Source: Mongoliitalea lutea (GTDB lineage: Bacteria > Bacteroidota > Bacteroidia > Cytophagales > Cyclobacteriaceae). Taken from it: a DNA stretch of 64,000 nt. Shown here piece by piece: positions 32,994-42,027 of the stretch. The translations under genes and the position numbers were made by a program. The number at the start of each line of letters is the position of its first letter. Position 1 is the first letter of the stretch. Location of the stretch: assembly GCF_014652135.1 (NCBI RefSeq), contig NZ_BMYF01000003.1, positions 186,001-250,000 on the forward strand, written 5' to 3'. Under the pieces are notes generated by a model. It had not been told where the DNA came from. It saw nothing but the letters and a program-made list of their open reading frames with translations, and made no database searches.

Positions 32994-33563
32994 ATGAAAA
33001 TACCGAATGAAGGTTTTGATCCAAAAGTGATTGCTACATTGAAGCAGGAATTAAAAGACAACAATGCATTATTCAAACTTGCAGATTCTGAAGAGAATAC
33101 GGATGAGTTTGTTAATTTTTACTTTATAGGAATGCATGAAGGAAAAGAAGTAATTTATGATGCGGCCTTGTATACCCTCAGATTGCATCATGCATCAGAA
33201 GTGTATGAGTTAGCAGAACATGAAGCCGCCAAAAAATTCCCTAATTTTAAAGCTATCAAATACGAAGAGGATGAAAATGGAAATCTGAAACCGTTGAGCA
33301 GTGAAGAGGAAGAGATTGGCTGGTTTATTACAGAAATCATCATGGAAATAGAAGATGAGGAAACGGTGAAAGTACAGGAGTTTGTAGATATTGATACTAG
33401 TCATGATTATGGTATTGGTTTAGATGCTGCTTTGAATGTAGAATACATCGATGAAAAAGTCGTCAATAAATTTGTCAAACAATTCAATGAAGATTCCCTG
33501 GTCTTAGATGAGACCTTGTATTCTTTCCAAACAGAAGAGGAAGAGGATTTCGACACCCCATAA
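32994..33563 (+). CDS. Conserved hypothetical acidic protein
   Basis: About 189 residues, acidic (many Glu runs, for example S-S-E-E-E-E and T-E-E-E-E-D near the end), with no signal or membrane segment. The frame is open from 32928, but M-K-I-P-N-E-G-F-D at 32994 looks like the natural N-terminus because the extra 22 residues are basic and of poor composition. I do not recognise the family. A terminator hairpin follows at 33593. Confidence 0.65.
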   Translation: MKIPNEGFDPKVIATLKQELKDNNALFKLADSEENTDEFVNFYFIGMHEGKEVIYDAALYTLRLHHASEVYELAEHEAAKKFPNFKAIKYEEDENGNLKPLSSEEEEIGWFITEIIMEIEDEETVKVQEFVDIDTSHDYGIGLDAALNVEYIDEKVVNKFVKQFNEDSLVLDETLYSFQTEEEEDFDTP

Positions 33564-33592
33564 TCCTTCTTCATTCAAACATTTTAATTTTC

Positions 33593-33619
33593 AAGCTTGT
33601 TAACCAACAAGCTTTTTTT
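33593..33619 (+). terminator. Intrinsic terminator between the acidic protein and HDAC-like genes
   Basis: AAGCTTGTT (33593-33601) pairs perfectly with AACAAGCTT (33606-33614) and continues as a T run to 33619. It ends 5 nt before the next start codon at 33624. Confidence 0.85.
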
Positions 33620-33623
33620 ATGT

Positions 33624-34526
33624 ATGCTTAAGATCGCCTATTCAGATTTGTATTGTCATCCTTTACCGGATGGACATCGTTTTCCGATGGAAAAATACAC
33701 CCTCTTGCCCGAGCAGTTGCTCTACGAGGGTACCGTTTCTTCCGAAAACTTCTTTATACCTGAACACATGGCCATGGATTGGATTTATAAGACCCATGAT
33801 AAAACCTATGTGGATCGGCTATTCAATCTAGAACTCACGAAATCAGAAATCCGCAAAACAGGCTTTCCATTGAGCAGGCAATTAGTGGACCGTGAAATCC
33901 ATATCATGAATGGCTCTGTTCAGGCAGCAGTTTACGCCAAGAAATTCGGGGTAGCTATGAATATCGCCGGTGGAACCCATCATGCCTTTACCAATAGAGG
34001 AGAGGGGTTCTGTTTACTCAATGATATTGCCATTACTGCAAACTACCTATTGGATCAGCAATTGGCCAATAAAGTTTTGGTGGTTGATCTCGATGTGCAT
34101 CAGGGGAATGGTACAGCAGAAATATGTGCCAATAATCCCAATATATTCACATTCAGTATGCATGGCGCCGGTAATTACCCTATGCACAAAGAACAATCCG
34201 ATTTGGATATAGGGTTGCCGGATAAAATCGATGATGCCAGCTATCTCAAACTATTACGGGAAAATTTTTATCCGTTAATGGACAAGTTTGAACCTGATTT
34301 CTTAATTTTCCAATCAGGAGTGGATGTTTTGGCCACAGATAAATTGGGGAGGTTAGGTTTGAGTATGCAAGGTTGCAAGGACCGCGACAGAATTGTGTTG
34401 GAGGCTGCATATCAGCATAAAATTCCCGTCATGTGCTGCATGGGGGGGGGATACTCAGAAAAAATCTCCCATATTATCGAAGCACATGCGAATATGTATA
34501 GGTTAGCACAGGAAATTTATTTCTAG
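33624..34526 (+). CDS. Histone-deacetylase-family amidohydrolase
   Basis: About 300 residues of the class I/II histone deacetylase (acetoin-utilisation/acetylpolyamine amidohydrolase) superfamily. G-G-T-H-H-A with the tandem active-site His is near residue 118, and V-V-D-L-D-V-H-Q-G-N-G with the zinc ligands is near 154. Q-S-G-V-D-V-L and M-G-G-G-Y-S complete the pocket. It should remove acyl groups from lysine side chains or small amines. I start it at the ATG at 33624; an upstream TTG would place the terminator inside the gene. A small membrane-protein gene follows after 2 nt. Confidence 0.88.
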   Translation: MLKIAYSDLYCHPLPDGHRFPMEKYTLLPEQLLYEGTVSSENFFIPEHMAMDWIYKTHDKTYVDRLFNLELTKSEIRKTGFPLSRQLVDREIHIMNGSVQAAVYAKKFGVAMNIAGGTHHAFTNRGEGFCLLNDIAITANYLLDQQLANKVLVVDLDVHQGNGTAEICANNPNIFTFSMHGAGNYPMHKEQSDLDIGLPDKIDDASYLKLLRENFYPLMDKFEPDFLIFQSGVDVLATDKLGRLGLSMQGCKDRDRIVLEAAYQHKIPVMCCMGGGYSEKISHIIEAHANMYRLAQEIYF

Positions 34527-34528
34527 GT

Positions 34529-34771
34529 ATGAAAGCAATAAAGAAAAAGTGGCTCAGCTATGCCGTAGGTGGTATTTTACTTTTAGGTTTTGGCTTTAGC
34601 TTGATGGGTGAGTCCTTGAGTTGGAAAATATCGGGCGAGCCTTTCTGGAATTGGTTTGGTTTGGGGACCTTAGCATTGTCTATCATTATGGCTGGACTAT
34701 CAGTATTTGGACAAGCGATAGTATTTAAAACACAAATCGATTGGAAGAAGAAGTTCAAGAAGAAAAAGTGA
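34529..34771 (+). CDS. Small two-helix membrane protein
   Basis: An 80-residue protein with hydrophobic segments at about 10-28 and 42-65 and basic ends (K-A-I-K-K-K at the start, K-K-K-F-K-K-K-K at the end), indicating both termini in the cytoplasm. It begins 2 nt after the HDAC-like stop, so the two are co-transcribed. The function is unknown. Confidence 0.7.
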   Translation: MKAIKKKWLSYAVGGILLLGFGFSLMGESLSWKISGEPFWNWFGLGTLALSIIMAGLSVFGQAIVFKTQIDWKKKFKKKK

Positions 34772-34807
34772 GTTAACGCATTTTAACAAGAATGAAAGTT
34801 TGTAAAC

Positions 34808-34837
34808 TTTGACAAACAATTACTTTGTTTATATTTG
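34808..34837 (+). promoter_or_regulatory. Promoter of the OmpH-like lipoprotein gene
   Basis: TTTG (34808-34811), an 18-nt spacer and a perfect TATATTTG (34830-34837), with the same spacing as the cold-shock promoter. The predicted transcription start lies about 20-25 nt before the GTG at 34866, which excludes the upstream TTG at 34809 as the translation start. Confidence 0.8.
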
Positions 34838-34865
34838 CGTCCTATTGACAATTAATCAAAAAATC

Positions 34866-35471
34866 GTGAGAAAATTAGTATCTGCATTTGGCCTGCTGAC
34901 AATTATGGCAGTTGCGCTAGTAAGTTGTAACCAAGGTTCAGGAACATCTTCTACTCCTGCTTCAGAAGAAGGCACTCCATCTGAAACAGCCATGACTGAC
35001 ATCAAAGTTGCTTATGTGTTGACTGACAGTTTGATTGCCAAGTATGAGTTTTTCAAAGAGAAATCAGAAGAGATCACAGAAAAAGGAAGAAAATTTGAAA
35101 GTGACTTAAGTTCTAGAGCGAGAGGTTTTGAACAGGAAGTGGCCAATTTCGAGCAAACTGCCGGATCAATGACTCAGAATCAGGCAAGAGCTAGACAAGA
35201 AGATTTGATGAAGAAGGAGCGTAATTTAATGACCTTCAGGGATAATCTAATGCAGGAACTTTCTGCGGACGAATCCAAGCTTTACAGTGATGTATATGAT
35301 CAAATCCAAGAATACTTAAGTGCGTATGCTGAAGAAAATGGCTTTGAAATGATCCTTTCTTACACTCGTGGTGGTGCTATGTGGTATGCTAATAAGGCCT
35401 TGGATATCACAGATGTTGTGATTGAAGGGCTCAATAAAAAATATGCAGCCAGTAAAACAGCTGCCAAATAA
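34866..35471 (+). CDS. OmpH/Skp-family periplasmic lipoprotein
   Basis: About 201 residues from a GTG start. The lipobox is A-L-V-S-C with Cys21, followed by a Ser/Thr-rich linker. From I-K-V-A-Y-V-L-T-D-S-L onward it matches the OmpH/Skp pattern: a long coiled-coil (about 75-160, F-F-K-E-K-S-E-E-I to E-R-N-L-M-T-F-R-D) between two short strand regions, ending with F-E-M-I-L-S-Y-T-R-G-G-A. Skp proteins are trimeric chaperones for outer-membrane proteins. A lipid-anchored form is usual in Bacteroidota. Confidence 0.88.
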   Translation: MRKLVSAFGLLTIMAVALVSCNQGSGTSSTPASEEGTPSETAMTDIKVAYVLTDSLIAKYEFFKEKSEEITEKGRKFESDLSSRARGFEQEVANFEQTAGSMTQNQARARQEDLMKKERNLMTFRDNLMQELSADESKLYSDVYDQIQEYLSAYAEENGFEMILSYTRGGAMWYANKALDITDVVIEGLNKKYAASKTAAK

Positions 35472-35494
35472 CATTCCATCAAAAGAATTCAAGA

Positions 35495-35522
35495 GCCTCG
35501 CATTTTAAGCGAGGCTTTTTTT
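35495..35522 (+). terminator. Intrinsic terminator after the OmpH-like gene
   Basis: GCCTCGC (35495-35501) pairs with GCGAGGC (35509-35515), followed by seven T. Confidence 0.9.
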
Positions 35523-35569
35523 GTCCCTGATAATTTGGTACTTTTGCAAGCAAATTAAAAAACTGAGAA

Positions 35570-36541
35570 ATGAAAATAACGGAGTTTCTGAAACACAACT
35601 ACAGGCATTTTAATGCAGCAGCCTTAATCGATGCTGCTGAAGGATACAAAGCCCATTTGGATAATGGAGGAAAAATGATGGTGACGCTTGCAGGAGCCAT
35701 GTCCACGGCCGAGTTGGGGATTTCATTAGCTGAAATGATTCGTCAGGATAAGGTTCAGATCATTTCTTGTACTGGTGCAAACCTGGAAGAAGATGTATTT
35801 AACCTTGTTGCGCATAATTATTATGAAAGAATTCCAAATTATCGTGAGCTTTCAGCAGAACAGGAACAGGATTTGTTAGATAGACATTTGAATCGTGTGA
35901 CTGATACCTGTATTCCAGAAATGGAAGCGATGAGAAGGATTGAAAATGTGATCTTGGAAGAGTGGATGGCTGCTGATGCAAAAGGTGAGCGCTATTTTCC
36001 ACATGAGTTTTTCTATAAAATTCTTCTTTCAGGAAAAATGGATGAATCTTTCCAGATTGATCCTAAAAACTCTTGGTTGTTGGAAGCTGCTAAGAAAAAC
36101 CTTCCGATCATCGTTCCAGGTTGGGAAGACTCTACCTTGGGTAATATGTATGCCGGTCACGTGATATCAGGCGATGTGAAAAATGTTCACACAGTGAAAA
36201 GTGGTATTGAATACATGATGTTCTTGGCAGAGTGGTACACGGAAAATGCTACAAATGATAGCACTGTCGGTTTCTTCCAAATTGGCGGAGGTATTGCAGG
36301 AGATTTCCCAATTTGCGTAGTTCCTATGTTGCATCAAGATTTACAGCGCGACAATGTGCCATTGTGGGGGTATTTCTGTCAGATTTCTGACTCTACTACA
36401 TCCTATGGTTCATATTCCGGAGCTGTACCCAATGAGAAAATCACTTGGGGTAAATTAGGTCTTGAAACACCAAAATACATCATTGAATCCGATGCCACAA
36501 TCGTTGCGCCACTTGTGTTTGCGATTGTACTGGACCAATAA
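35570..36541 (+). CDS. Deoxyhypusine synthase-family protein
   Basis: A 323-residue homologue of deoxyhypusine synthase. G-A-M-S-T-A-E-L-G near residue 42 and C-T-G-A-N-L-E-E-D near 65 form the NAD site. The stretch S-Y-S-G-A-V-P-N-E-K-I-T-W-G-K ends in K295, aligned with the catalytic Lys of the eukaryotic W-G-K motif. Bacteria lack eIF5A, so the enzyme cannot make hypusine on that target; related bacterial members use spermidine or putrescine to form homospermidine. The gene is followed after 1 nt by an OmpA-type gene. Confidence 0.88.
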   Translation: MKITEFLKHNYRHFNAAALIDAAEGYKAHLDNGGKMMVTLAGAMSTAELGISLAEMIRQDKVQIISCTGANLEEDVFNLVAHNYYERIPNYRELSAEQEQDLLDRHLNRVTDTCIPEMEAMRRIENVILEEWMAADAKGERYFPHEFFYKILLSGKMDESFQIDPKNSWLLEAAKKNLPIIVPGWEDSTLGNMYAGHVISGDVKNVHTVKSGIEYMMFLAEWYTENATNDSTVGFFQIGGGIAGDFPICVVPMLHQDLQRDNVPLWGYFCQISDSTTSYGSYSGAVPNEKITWGKLGLETPKYIIESDATIVAPLVFAIVLDQ

Positions 36542-36542
36542 A

Positions 36543-38201
36543 ATGATTAACATTAGCTATTCTTATCTTATTTCGAAAGCAAGGGGAGTCCTTTCCCTTG
36601 CTTTCCTATTTTCTAACCTGGCCATAGCCCAGGAATTGGAGCACTTAAAGGTGCTTAACTCACCCTATGATGAAAAGCATCCGGTTCTTGCACCGGATGG
36701 CACACTTTTCTTCTCAGTAGGCTTTCATCCCGATAACGTGGGCGGCTTCAAAGATTATGGTGATATTTGGATGTCCGCACAAAATCCTTTGGGAGAATGG
36801 ACCCGTCCTACCCGCGTCAATGCCTTAAGCACAGAAGGAAATGATGTGATTGTAGGCTTTCCAGATGCCATTACTGTCTATGTTTATCACAGTGAAGGAA
36901 CTTACGGAAGAGGCATCCATCAATATGCCAGATTTGGCAGTTCATGGAATCATGTGAGACGTTTATCCATTGAGAACTTCCGACCTGAAGGGAACTACTT
37001 CAGTGGGAGGCTCGATGCCACCGGAACCAAGATGGTCCTTTCTTTCCAACAGCAAGGTGGATATGGCAATGAGGATATTTACATCATCCGTAAAATTCGA
37101 GAAGGTGTATGGACCAACCCGATGAACTTGGGTGATGAGATTAACACCTTTGCTCAGGAACAAGGACCTTATTTAGCAGCAAATCAGGAGTATTTGTTTT
37201 TTTCTTCCAATAAATCCGGCAATGGAAGAGGAAAAGATATTTATGTCACCCAACGCATGGACAGTACCTGGACTGAATGGTCTACTCCTCGTGCACTCAG
37301 TAAGGCCAGCACCCAAGGATCTGACTTATATTATTTGCCGATTGATCCGGTCAATCAACTGGCGCTTTTTTCTACCACCCAAAATTCAGAAGGCTTTGGG
37401 GATTTTGTGTTGGTTGCCTTAGAAATGGACGAATCCATTTTTCAAAAAGAAGCAATTCAATCACCCGCTGTGGCTGCAGAGGCTAGGGCAATAGAAGTAG
37501 TAGAAACTGCTGTGACCCGTGAAGACTCCTTAGTTTCCTTGAACAAAGCAGAAATTGCACCTGCAAATGTATCAATGAATGAACCTGTGGGGCCAATTGA
37601 AAAGCCCCAAGAGAGGAAAGCTATAGAGGTATTCGATTTAAAAGAGCGTACGGCTATTCCTTATCAGGTAACTTTATTGGGTAAGCGTGGCGATCGCCTA
37701 CCATTGGAAAATGTTAATGAAATTGATTCTTTGTTGGCTACAGATGCATTTGAGGGAATTTTGATCCAATCTCCAAGTTATATTCCTAGAGAAGTAGCAG
37801 CTGCTAGTTGGGCTGATTTGGGCGATTATACATTCTACCTAAGCAAGGCAGTGGCTGGGAGTTCTTTGGTCTTGAACAATATTCAATTCAATGTAGGTAC
37901 TGCTGACTTTGCTGATGCGCGATCCATACAGGTATTGGATAATCTGTTGGAATTCATGAAAGAAAATCCTGCTCTTAAAATCCGTTTTGAGGGACATACG
38001 GATAATTATGGAGATCCTATGTTAAACAAAGATTTATCTCTCAAACGTGCCTCCAAGATCAGAGCTTATTTGACCTTGCATGGAGTGGAGTTTGAAAGAA
38101 TCCGTATTTCTGGATGGGGAGGAACCCGTCCGATAGCAGATAATAGCACGGAAGAGGGCAGACAGTTGAACCGCCGAGTTGAAATGTTAATTGAGCAATA
38201 G
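36543..38201 (+). CDS. OmpA-family protein with PD40 repeats
   Basis: About 552 residues. The signal peptide ends near L-A-I-A-Q-E (the frame is open further upstream, but the ATG at 36543 directly precedes the signal). Residues ~30-310 contain WD40-like/PD40 blades (A-P-D-G-T-L-F-F-S, N-E-D-I-Y-I-I-R, L-F-F-S-S-N-K-S-G-N-G-R-G-K-D-I-Y). After a Glu/Ala-rich linker the C-terminal ~110 residues are an OmpA peptidoglycan-binding domain (I-R-F-E-G-H-T-D-N-Y-G-D, L-S-L-K-R-A, L-N-R-R-V-E). It anchors to the cell wall in the periplasm and is co-transcribed with the deoxyhypusine-synthase homologue. Confidence 0.9.
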   Translation: MINISYSYLISKARGVLSLAFLFSNLAIAQELEHLKVLNSPYDEKHPVLAPDGTLFFSVGFHPDNVGGFKDYGDIWMSAQNPLGEWTRPTRVNALSTEGNDVIVGFPDAITVYVYHSEGTYGRGIHQYARFGSSWNHVRRLSIENFRPEGNYFSGRLDATGTKMVLSFQQQGGYGNEDIYIIRKIREGVWTNPMNLGDEINTFAQEQGPYLAANQEYLFFSSNKSGNGRGKDIYVTQRMDSTWTEWSTPRALSKASTQGSDLYYLPIDPVNQLALFSTTQNSEGFGDFVLVALEMDESIFQKEAIQSPAVAAEARAIEVVETAVTREDSLVSLNKAEIAPANVSMNEPVGPIEKPQERKAIEVFDLKERTAIPYQVTLLGKRGDRLPLENVNEIDSLLATDAFEGILIQSPSYIPREVAAASWADLGDYTFYLSKAVAGSSLVLNNIQFNVGTADFADARSIQVLDNLLEFMKENPALKIRFEGHTDNYGDPMLNKDLSLKRASKIRAYLTLHGVEFERIRISGWGGTRPIADNSTEEGRQLNRRVEMLIEQ

Positions 38202-38286
38202 GTTAGTCTGCATATTTTTCTTTGTTGATGTATTCGTTTTCATGGATTCCAAGTATATTGGACGCAAGCATTAAAGATGTAGCGTC

Positions 38287-39318
38287 ATGAGTGAGCGAAG
38301 AAAATTAACGTTGAAGGATATTGCTAAGGATTTGGGGATTTCTGTGTCCACAGCATCAAGGGCATTGAAAGCCCATCCGGATATAGCACAAGAAACCATA
38401 CAGATGGTAAAAGATTATGCCGCCAAACATAATTATGTACCCAATATCATTGCCGTTAATTTTCGAAAAAGCCGCACCAAAAATATTGGACTCATTGTAC
38501 CTGAATTAGTCCACCATTTTTTCTCTACAGTGATTAGTGGCTCCATCGATGAAGCCAAAAAATCGGGGTATAATATTTTAGTAAGTCAGTCTAATGATTT
38601 TCTTGCAGATGAAATCGTGGCTTGCAAAACAATGATGGCAAGTAGCGTAGATGGTTTGTTGATTTCAATTTCCAATGAAACCTACGATGGTGACCATATT
38701 TTAGAATTTATCGATGAAGGTAAGCCCGTCATTCAGTTTGATAAAATCCTCGAAAAACTGCCCGTTCCCAAAGTCATCGTGGATGATTTTGAGGGGGGGT
38801 ATTCTGCTACCAAACATTTAATAGACCAAGGATGCAAGCGAATTGCGCATATTGCAGGTAGAAAGGACGTGTTAAATGCCTGTGAGCGTATGAAGGGATA
38901 CAAAAAGGCTTTAAATGATCATCAGATACCTTTTAAGGAAGAGTACATTCGTTATTGTGAGTCCATTTCAGAAGAGGAGGGAGAGCAATTTATGGAAGAA
39001 TTTTTGGCCTTACCTAATCCTCCGGATGCCGTTTTTTGTATTACTGACTTGGTCGCCTTAGGAGTGATCAAGGCATTGAAAAACAAGGGTATATCCATAC
39101 CTGATCAAATAGCAATTGTAGGCTTTAGTAATTGGAAATTAGCCGAAATCGTCAGTCCTAGCTTGACATCTATCGATCAGCATGGATATCAGATGGGGGT
39201 AGTAGCAGTACGTATGCTAATTCAGAAGCTAGAAGATAAAAATTTTGAAATTCCAGACACATTAGAGCTGAAAACACGTTTAGTTATCAGAGATTCTTCA
39301 GTAAAAGTAAAAGCGTGA
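38287..39318 (+). CDS. LacI-family transcriptional regulator
   Basis: A 343-residue regulator. The N-terminal helix-turn-helix is L-T-L-K-D-I-A-K-D-L-G-I-S-V-S-T-A-S-R-A, followed by the hinge and a periplasmic-binding-protein-like sensor from N-I-G-L-I-V-P onward, with V-V-D-D-F-E-G-G-Y, P-D-A-V-F-C-I-T-D and L-T-S-I-D-Q-H-G-Y. The effector is presumably a sugar. A glycogen branching enzyme gene lies 0.5 kb downstream on the same strand; regulation of it is possible but not shown. Confidence 0.94.
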   Translation: MSERRKLTLKDIAKDLGISVSTASRALKAHPDIAQETIQMVKDYAAKHNYVPNIIAVNFRKSRTKNIGLIVPELVHHFFSTVISGSIDEAKKSGYNILVSQSNDFLADEIVACKTMMASSVDGLLISISNETYDGDHILEFIDEGKPVIQFDKILEKLPVPKVIVDDFEGGYSATKHLIDQGCKRIAHIAGRKDVLNACERMKGYKKALNDHQIPFKEEYIRYCESISEEEGEQFMEEFLALPNPPDAVFCITDLVALGVIKALKNKGISIPDQIAIVGFSNWKLAEIVSPSLTSIDQHGYQMGVVAVRMLIQKLEDKNFEIPDTLELKTRLVIRDSSVKVKA

Positions 39319-39414
39319 GAAGCTGAGCAGCTTGCATCCACACCCAATGTTAATTGCAGGTAAAATTTCGGTAAAGATTTCTTAACAATTGTAGGGTAAT
39401 ATCGGAGCCTTATG

Positions 39415-39422
39415 TATCTTTG
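39415..39422 (+). promoter_or_regulatory. Candidate -7 element for the small membrane-protein gene
   Basis: A perfect TATCTTTG located 18 nt before the ATG at 39441. A TTG at 39389-39391 is 23 nt upstream, longer than usual. Confidence 0.4.
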
Positions 39423-39440
39423 CGATGTCGATTACAAGTT

Positions 39441-39656
39441 ATGGAAACAGCATTTTCATTGATTTTACTGACGGTGATTTACGCTGCGGTAATATTGTCT
39501 TTCTTCCCCGAGAAATACTCAAAGAAACTTAGTCACTATTACTCACACCAAAAAAGTCCAGGCTATCAAAAGGTCTCCCTATCTGGACCCATATTTTTTT
39601 CCTTACTTATAGGATATACACTAGCATCTACCATGTTGTATTTTATTGTTGCTTAA
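39441..39656 (+). CDS. Small two-helix membrane protein
   Basis: About 71 residues starting M-E-T-A-F-S-L-I-L-L, with hydrophobic helices at about 3-22 and 48-70 and a basic, Tyr/His-rich connecting segment (K-K-L-S-H-Y-Y-S-H-Q-K). The frame is open 7 codons upstream from a TTG that overlaps the -7 element. I do not recognise a family. It stands between the LacI and branching-enzyme genes without an evident operon link. Confidence 0.55.
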   Translation: METAFSLILLTVIYAAVILSFFPEKYSKKLSHYYSHQKSPGYQKVSLSGPIFFSLLIGYTLASTMLYFIVA

Positions 39657-39792
39657 ATACTTCCCATTAAATTATCTTTAGATTTCTAGTAGTGTAGCAG
39701 TAAAAAAGTTTTGGACTTCAAAGATTTTTTTAAAGTTGCAGGTTTTTTGTGTGCATTTATTTATCTTGGTTGAGTACTAATCGTAACTTTTT

Positions 39793-41802
39793 GTGAGCAA
39801 GAAACAAACATTAAAAATTTTACAGGATGAGGCTTGGCTAAAACCGTATGCCAACGAGTTGGAAACAAGGTATATACGTTTTAAAAATAGCCTGAGTCAA
39901 CTGGAAAGCCATTTTGGGAGTATTTTGGAATTTGCAAGAATCCATGAATATTACGGTATTCATTTTGACAAAATCCGGAATGGATGGATCTATAGAGAGT
40001 GGGCACCGGAAGCAAAACAGTTGTTTTTTATGGGAGATTTCAATGATTGGAATCGCTATTCCCATCCCATGAAAAAAAACCATAGAGGTGATTGGGAGAT
40101 TTTTCTACCTTATGCAGATTACAAAACCTCCTTTGTGCATCAGGGTAAAGTAAAAGTGCATGTGATTTCATCCAGGCATGAATTGGATAGAATTCCTGCT
40201 TATATCCGTAGGGTAATTCAAGATGAACGATCACATGATTTTGCGGGTCAACTTTGGATGCCTGTGGAATCATTTGCTTGGACGGACCATCAATTTGATC
40301 CTCAGAAAAACTTACAACAGCCCATCATATATGAGTGCCACATTGGGATGGCCCAAGAGAAAGAAGGAGTAGGGACCTATGTGGAGTTTGCAGATACCAT
40401 TCTGCCAAGAATCAAAGCCGGTGGCTACAATACCATACAGATGATGGCCATCATGGAACATCCATACTACGGTTCTTTCGGTTACCATGTATCCAATTTC
40501 TTTGCGCCAACCTCGCGCTTCGGTACACCTGAAGAGTTGAAGTATTTGATTAACAAGTGCCATGAAATGGGTATTTCTGTCATTATGGATCTTGTGCATT
40601 CCCATGCTGTAAAAAATGTATTGGAAGGTCTCAATGAGTTTGACGGTTCATTTGATCAGTACTTTCATCCAGGTTCTAAAGGGTATCACGAAGGATGGGA
40701 CTCCAAACTCTTCAATTACGGCAAATTCAATGTATTGCAATTTTTGCTTTCCAATATTCGCTATTGGTTGGAAGAATTTCACTTTGATGGGTTCCGATGG
40801 GATGGAGTGACTTCCATGATTTACGAGCATCATGGGCATGTAAGCTTTGGAGATGCCGGGGCTTATTTTGGTGAAGGGGTGGATGATGAAGCGGTAGTTT
40901 ATTTGCAATTGGCCAACAAATTAATCCATGATTTTTCTGCGCAAGCCTTATCAATCGCAGAGGAGGTTTCCGGGATGCCGGGTTTGTGCAGGCCTCAGGA
41001 TGACGGAGGTATTGGCTTTGACTACAGATTGGGAATGGGAATTCCTGATTTTTGGATCAAAACTCTGAAGCATAAACCTGATGAGCATTGGGATATGTTT
41101 GAAATGTGGCATGAGTTGACCAATAGGCCAAAAGGGGAGAAGACGATTGCTTACGCCGAATCCCACGATCAGGCATTGGTAGGGGATAAGTCCATTGCTT
41201 TTTGGTTGATGGATAAGGAAATGTACTTTTCCATGTCCAAATTACAGCAAAGTTTGGTAGTAGACCGTGGTATTGCCCTGCATAAAATGATCCGAATGAT
41301 TACCATCACCTTAGGTGGGGAAGGGTATCTGAATTTCATTGGAAACGAATTTGGTCACCCGGAATGGGTGGATTTTCCACGAGAAGGCAATAACTGGAGC
41401 TATCAATATGCCCGAAGACAATGGTCTCTGGTAGATACTGAACATTTACGCTATCGGGATTTGGATGCCTGGGATAAAGCGATGATTGCCTTGGTCAATG
41501 CGTACCAAATATGCGCTGCCGAACCTGCAAATCAATTATTCTTAGATGCGGATAAAAAAATTCTTGCTTATGAGCGGGGAAATCTTGTTTTTATTCACAA
41601 CTGGAATATCTCTGAATCTATTTTTGGGTTTGAGTTACCTGTACCGAGCAAAGGAACATACGAATTGGTGCTTAATTCGGACGACAAACAATTTGGAGGA
41701 TTTGAACGAATCGCTGAAAAATTGACCTATCCAACAGATAAAAACAATAAAATTCATATTTACCTTCCAAATAGAACATCCTTGGTTTTCAAAAAGGTAT
41801 AA
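39793..41802 (+). CDS. glgB: 1,4-alpha-glucan branching enzyme (GH13)
   Basis: A 669-residue branching enzyme that forms alpha-1,6 branches in glycogen. An N-terminal CBM48 (W-A-P-E-A-K-Q-L-F-F-M-G-D-F-N-D-W-N near residue 72) precedes the GH13 barrel. The nucleophile Asp is in F-D-G-F-R-W-D-G-V, the acid/base Glu in I-A-E-E-V-S-G and the third Asp in A-E-S-H-D-Q-A. The layout resembles eukaryotic-type branching enzymes. The start is GTG at 39793. Other glycogen genes are absent from the window. Confidence 0.93.
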   Translation: MSKKQTLKILQDEAWLKPYANELETRYIRFKNSLSQLESHFGSILEFARIHEYYGIHFDKIRNGWIYREWAPEAKQLFFMGDFNDWNRYSHPMKKNHRGDWEIFLPYADYKTSFVHQGKVKVHVISSRHELDRIPAYIRRVIQDERSHDFAGQLWMPVESFAWTDHQFDPQKNLQQPIIYECHIGMAQEKEGVGTYVEFADTILPRIKAGGYNTIQMMAIMEHPYYGSFGYHVSNFFAPTSRFGTPEELKYLINKCHEMGISVIMDLVHSHAVKNVLEGLNEFDGSFDQYFHPGSKGYHEGWDSKLFNYGKFNVLQFLLSNIRYWLEEFHFDGFRWDGVTSMIYEHHGHVSFGDAGAYFGEGVDDEAVVYLQLANKLIHDFSAQALSIAEEVSGMPGLCRPQDDGGIGFDYRLGMGIPDFWIKTLKHKPDEHWDMFEMWHELTNRPKGEKTIAYAESHDQALVGDKSIAFWLMDKEMYFSMSKLQQSLVVDRGIALHKMIRMITITLGGEGYLNFIGNEFGHPEWVDFPREGNNWSYQYARRQWSLVDTEHLRYRDLDAWDKAMIALVNAYQICAAEPANQLFLDADKKILAYERGNLVFIHNWNISESIFGFELPVPSKGTYELVLNSDDKQFGGFERIAEKLTYPTDKNNKIHIYLPNRTSLVFKKV

Positions 41803-41980
41803 AAAAAGCGAACCCCTTGAGTAAAGGGGTCCGTTTGAACAATGACAATCATCAACTAAACTAAAGAGAAAAGCCTTACTCTCCTTATGAGCAGTAGGAA
41901 GTCCTCCCGTCATTGCATTCAATACATACAAACGGGGCTTTAGCATAAAGGTTTCTAAAAAAATGTAAAAAACTGTGCAA
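41801..41980 (-). ncRNA. Structured RNA candidate ending in an intrinsic terminator
   Basis: TTGAACAATGAC (41835-41846) pairs with GTCATTG-CA-TTCAA (41909-41922), 12 bp with a 2-nt bulge, enclosing ~62 nt. On the minus strand this is followed by a second hairpin, AAGGGGT/ACCCCTT (41824-41830 with 41812-41818), and seven T at 41807-41801. No minus-strand protein gene ends here. Either a small RNA is made from the minus strand or the structure is a 3'UTR element of glgB. The 5' end is a guess. Confidence 0.35.
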
Positions 41981-42027
41981 ATTTGCTTATCAAATGCCAA
42001 AAAGGTGTTCCTTAGTTGTTGATTCCT

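Noticed and set aside
41635-42000. 121-codon minus-strand ORF across the glgB end.
   Set aside because: It runs antisense through the glgB C-terminus and through the hairpins of the structured-RNA candidate; composition is not protein-like.
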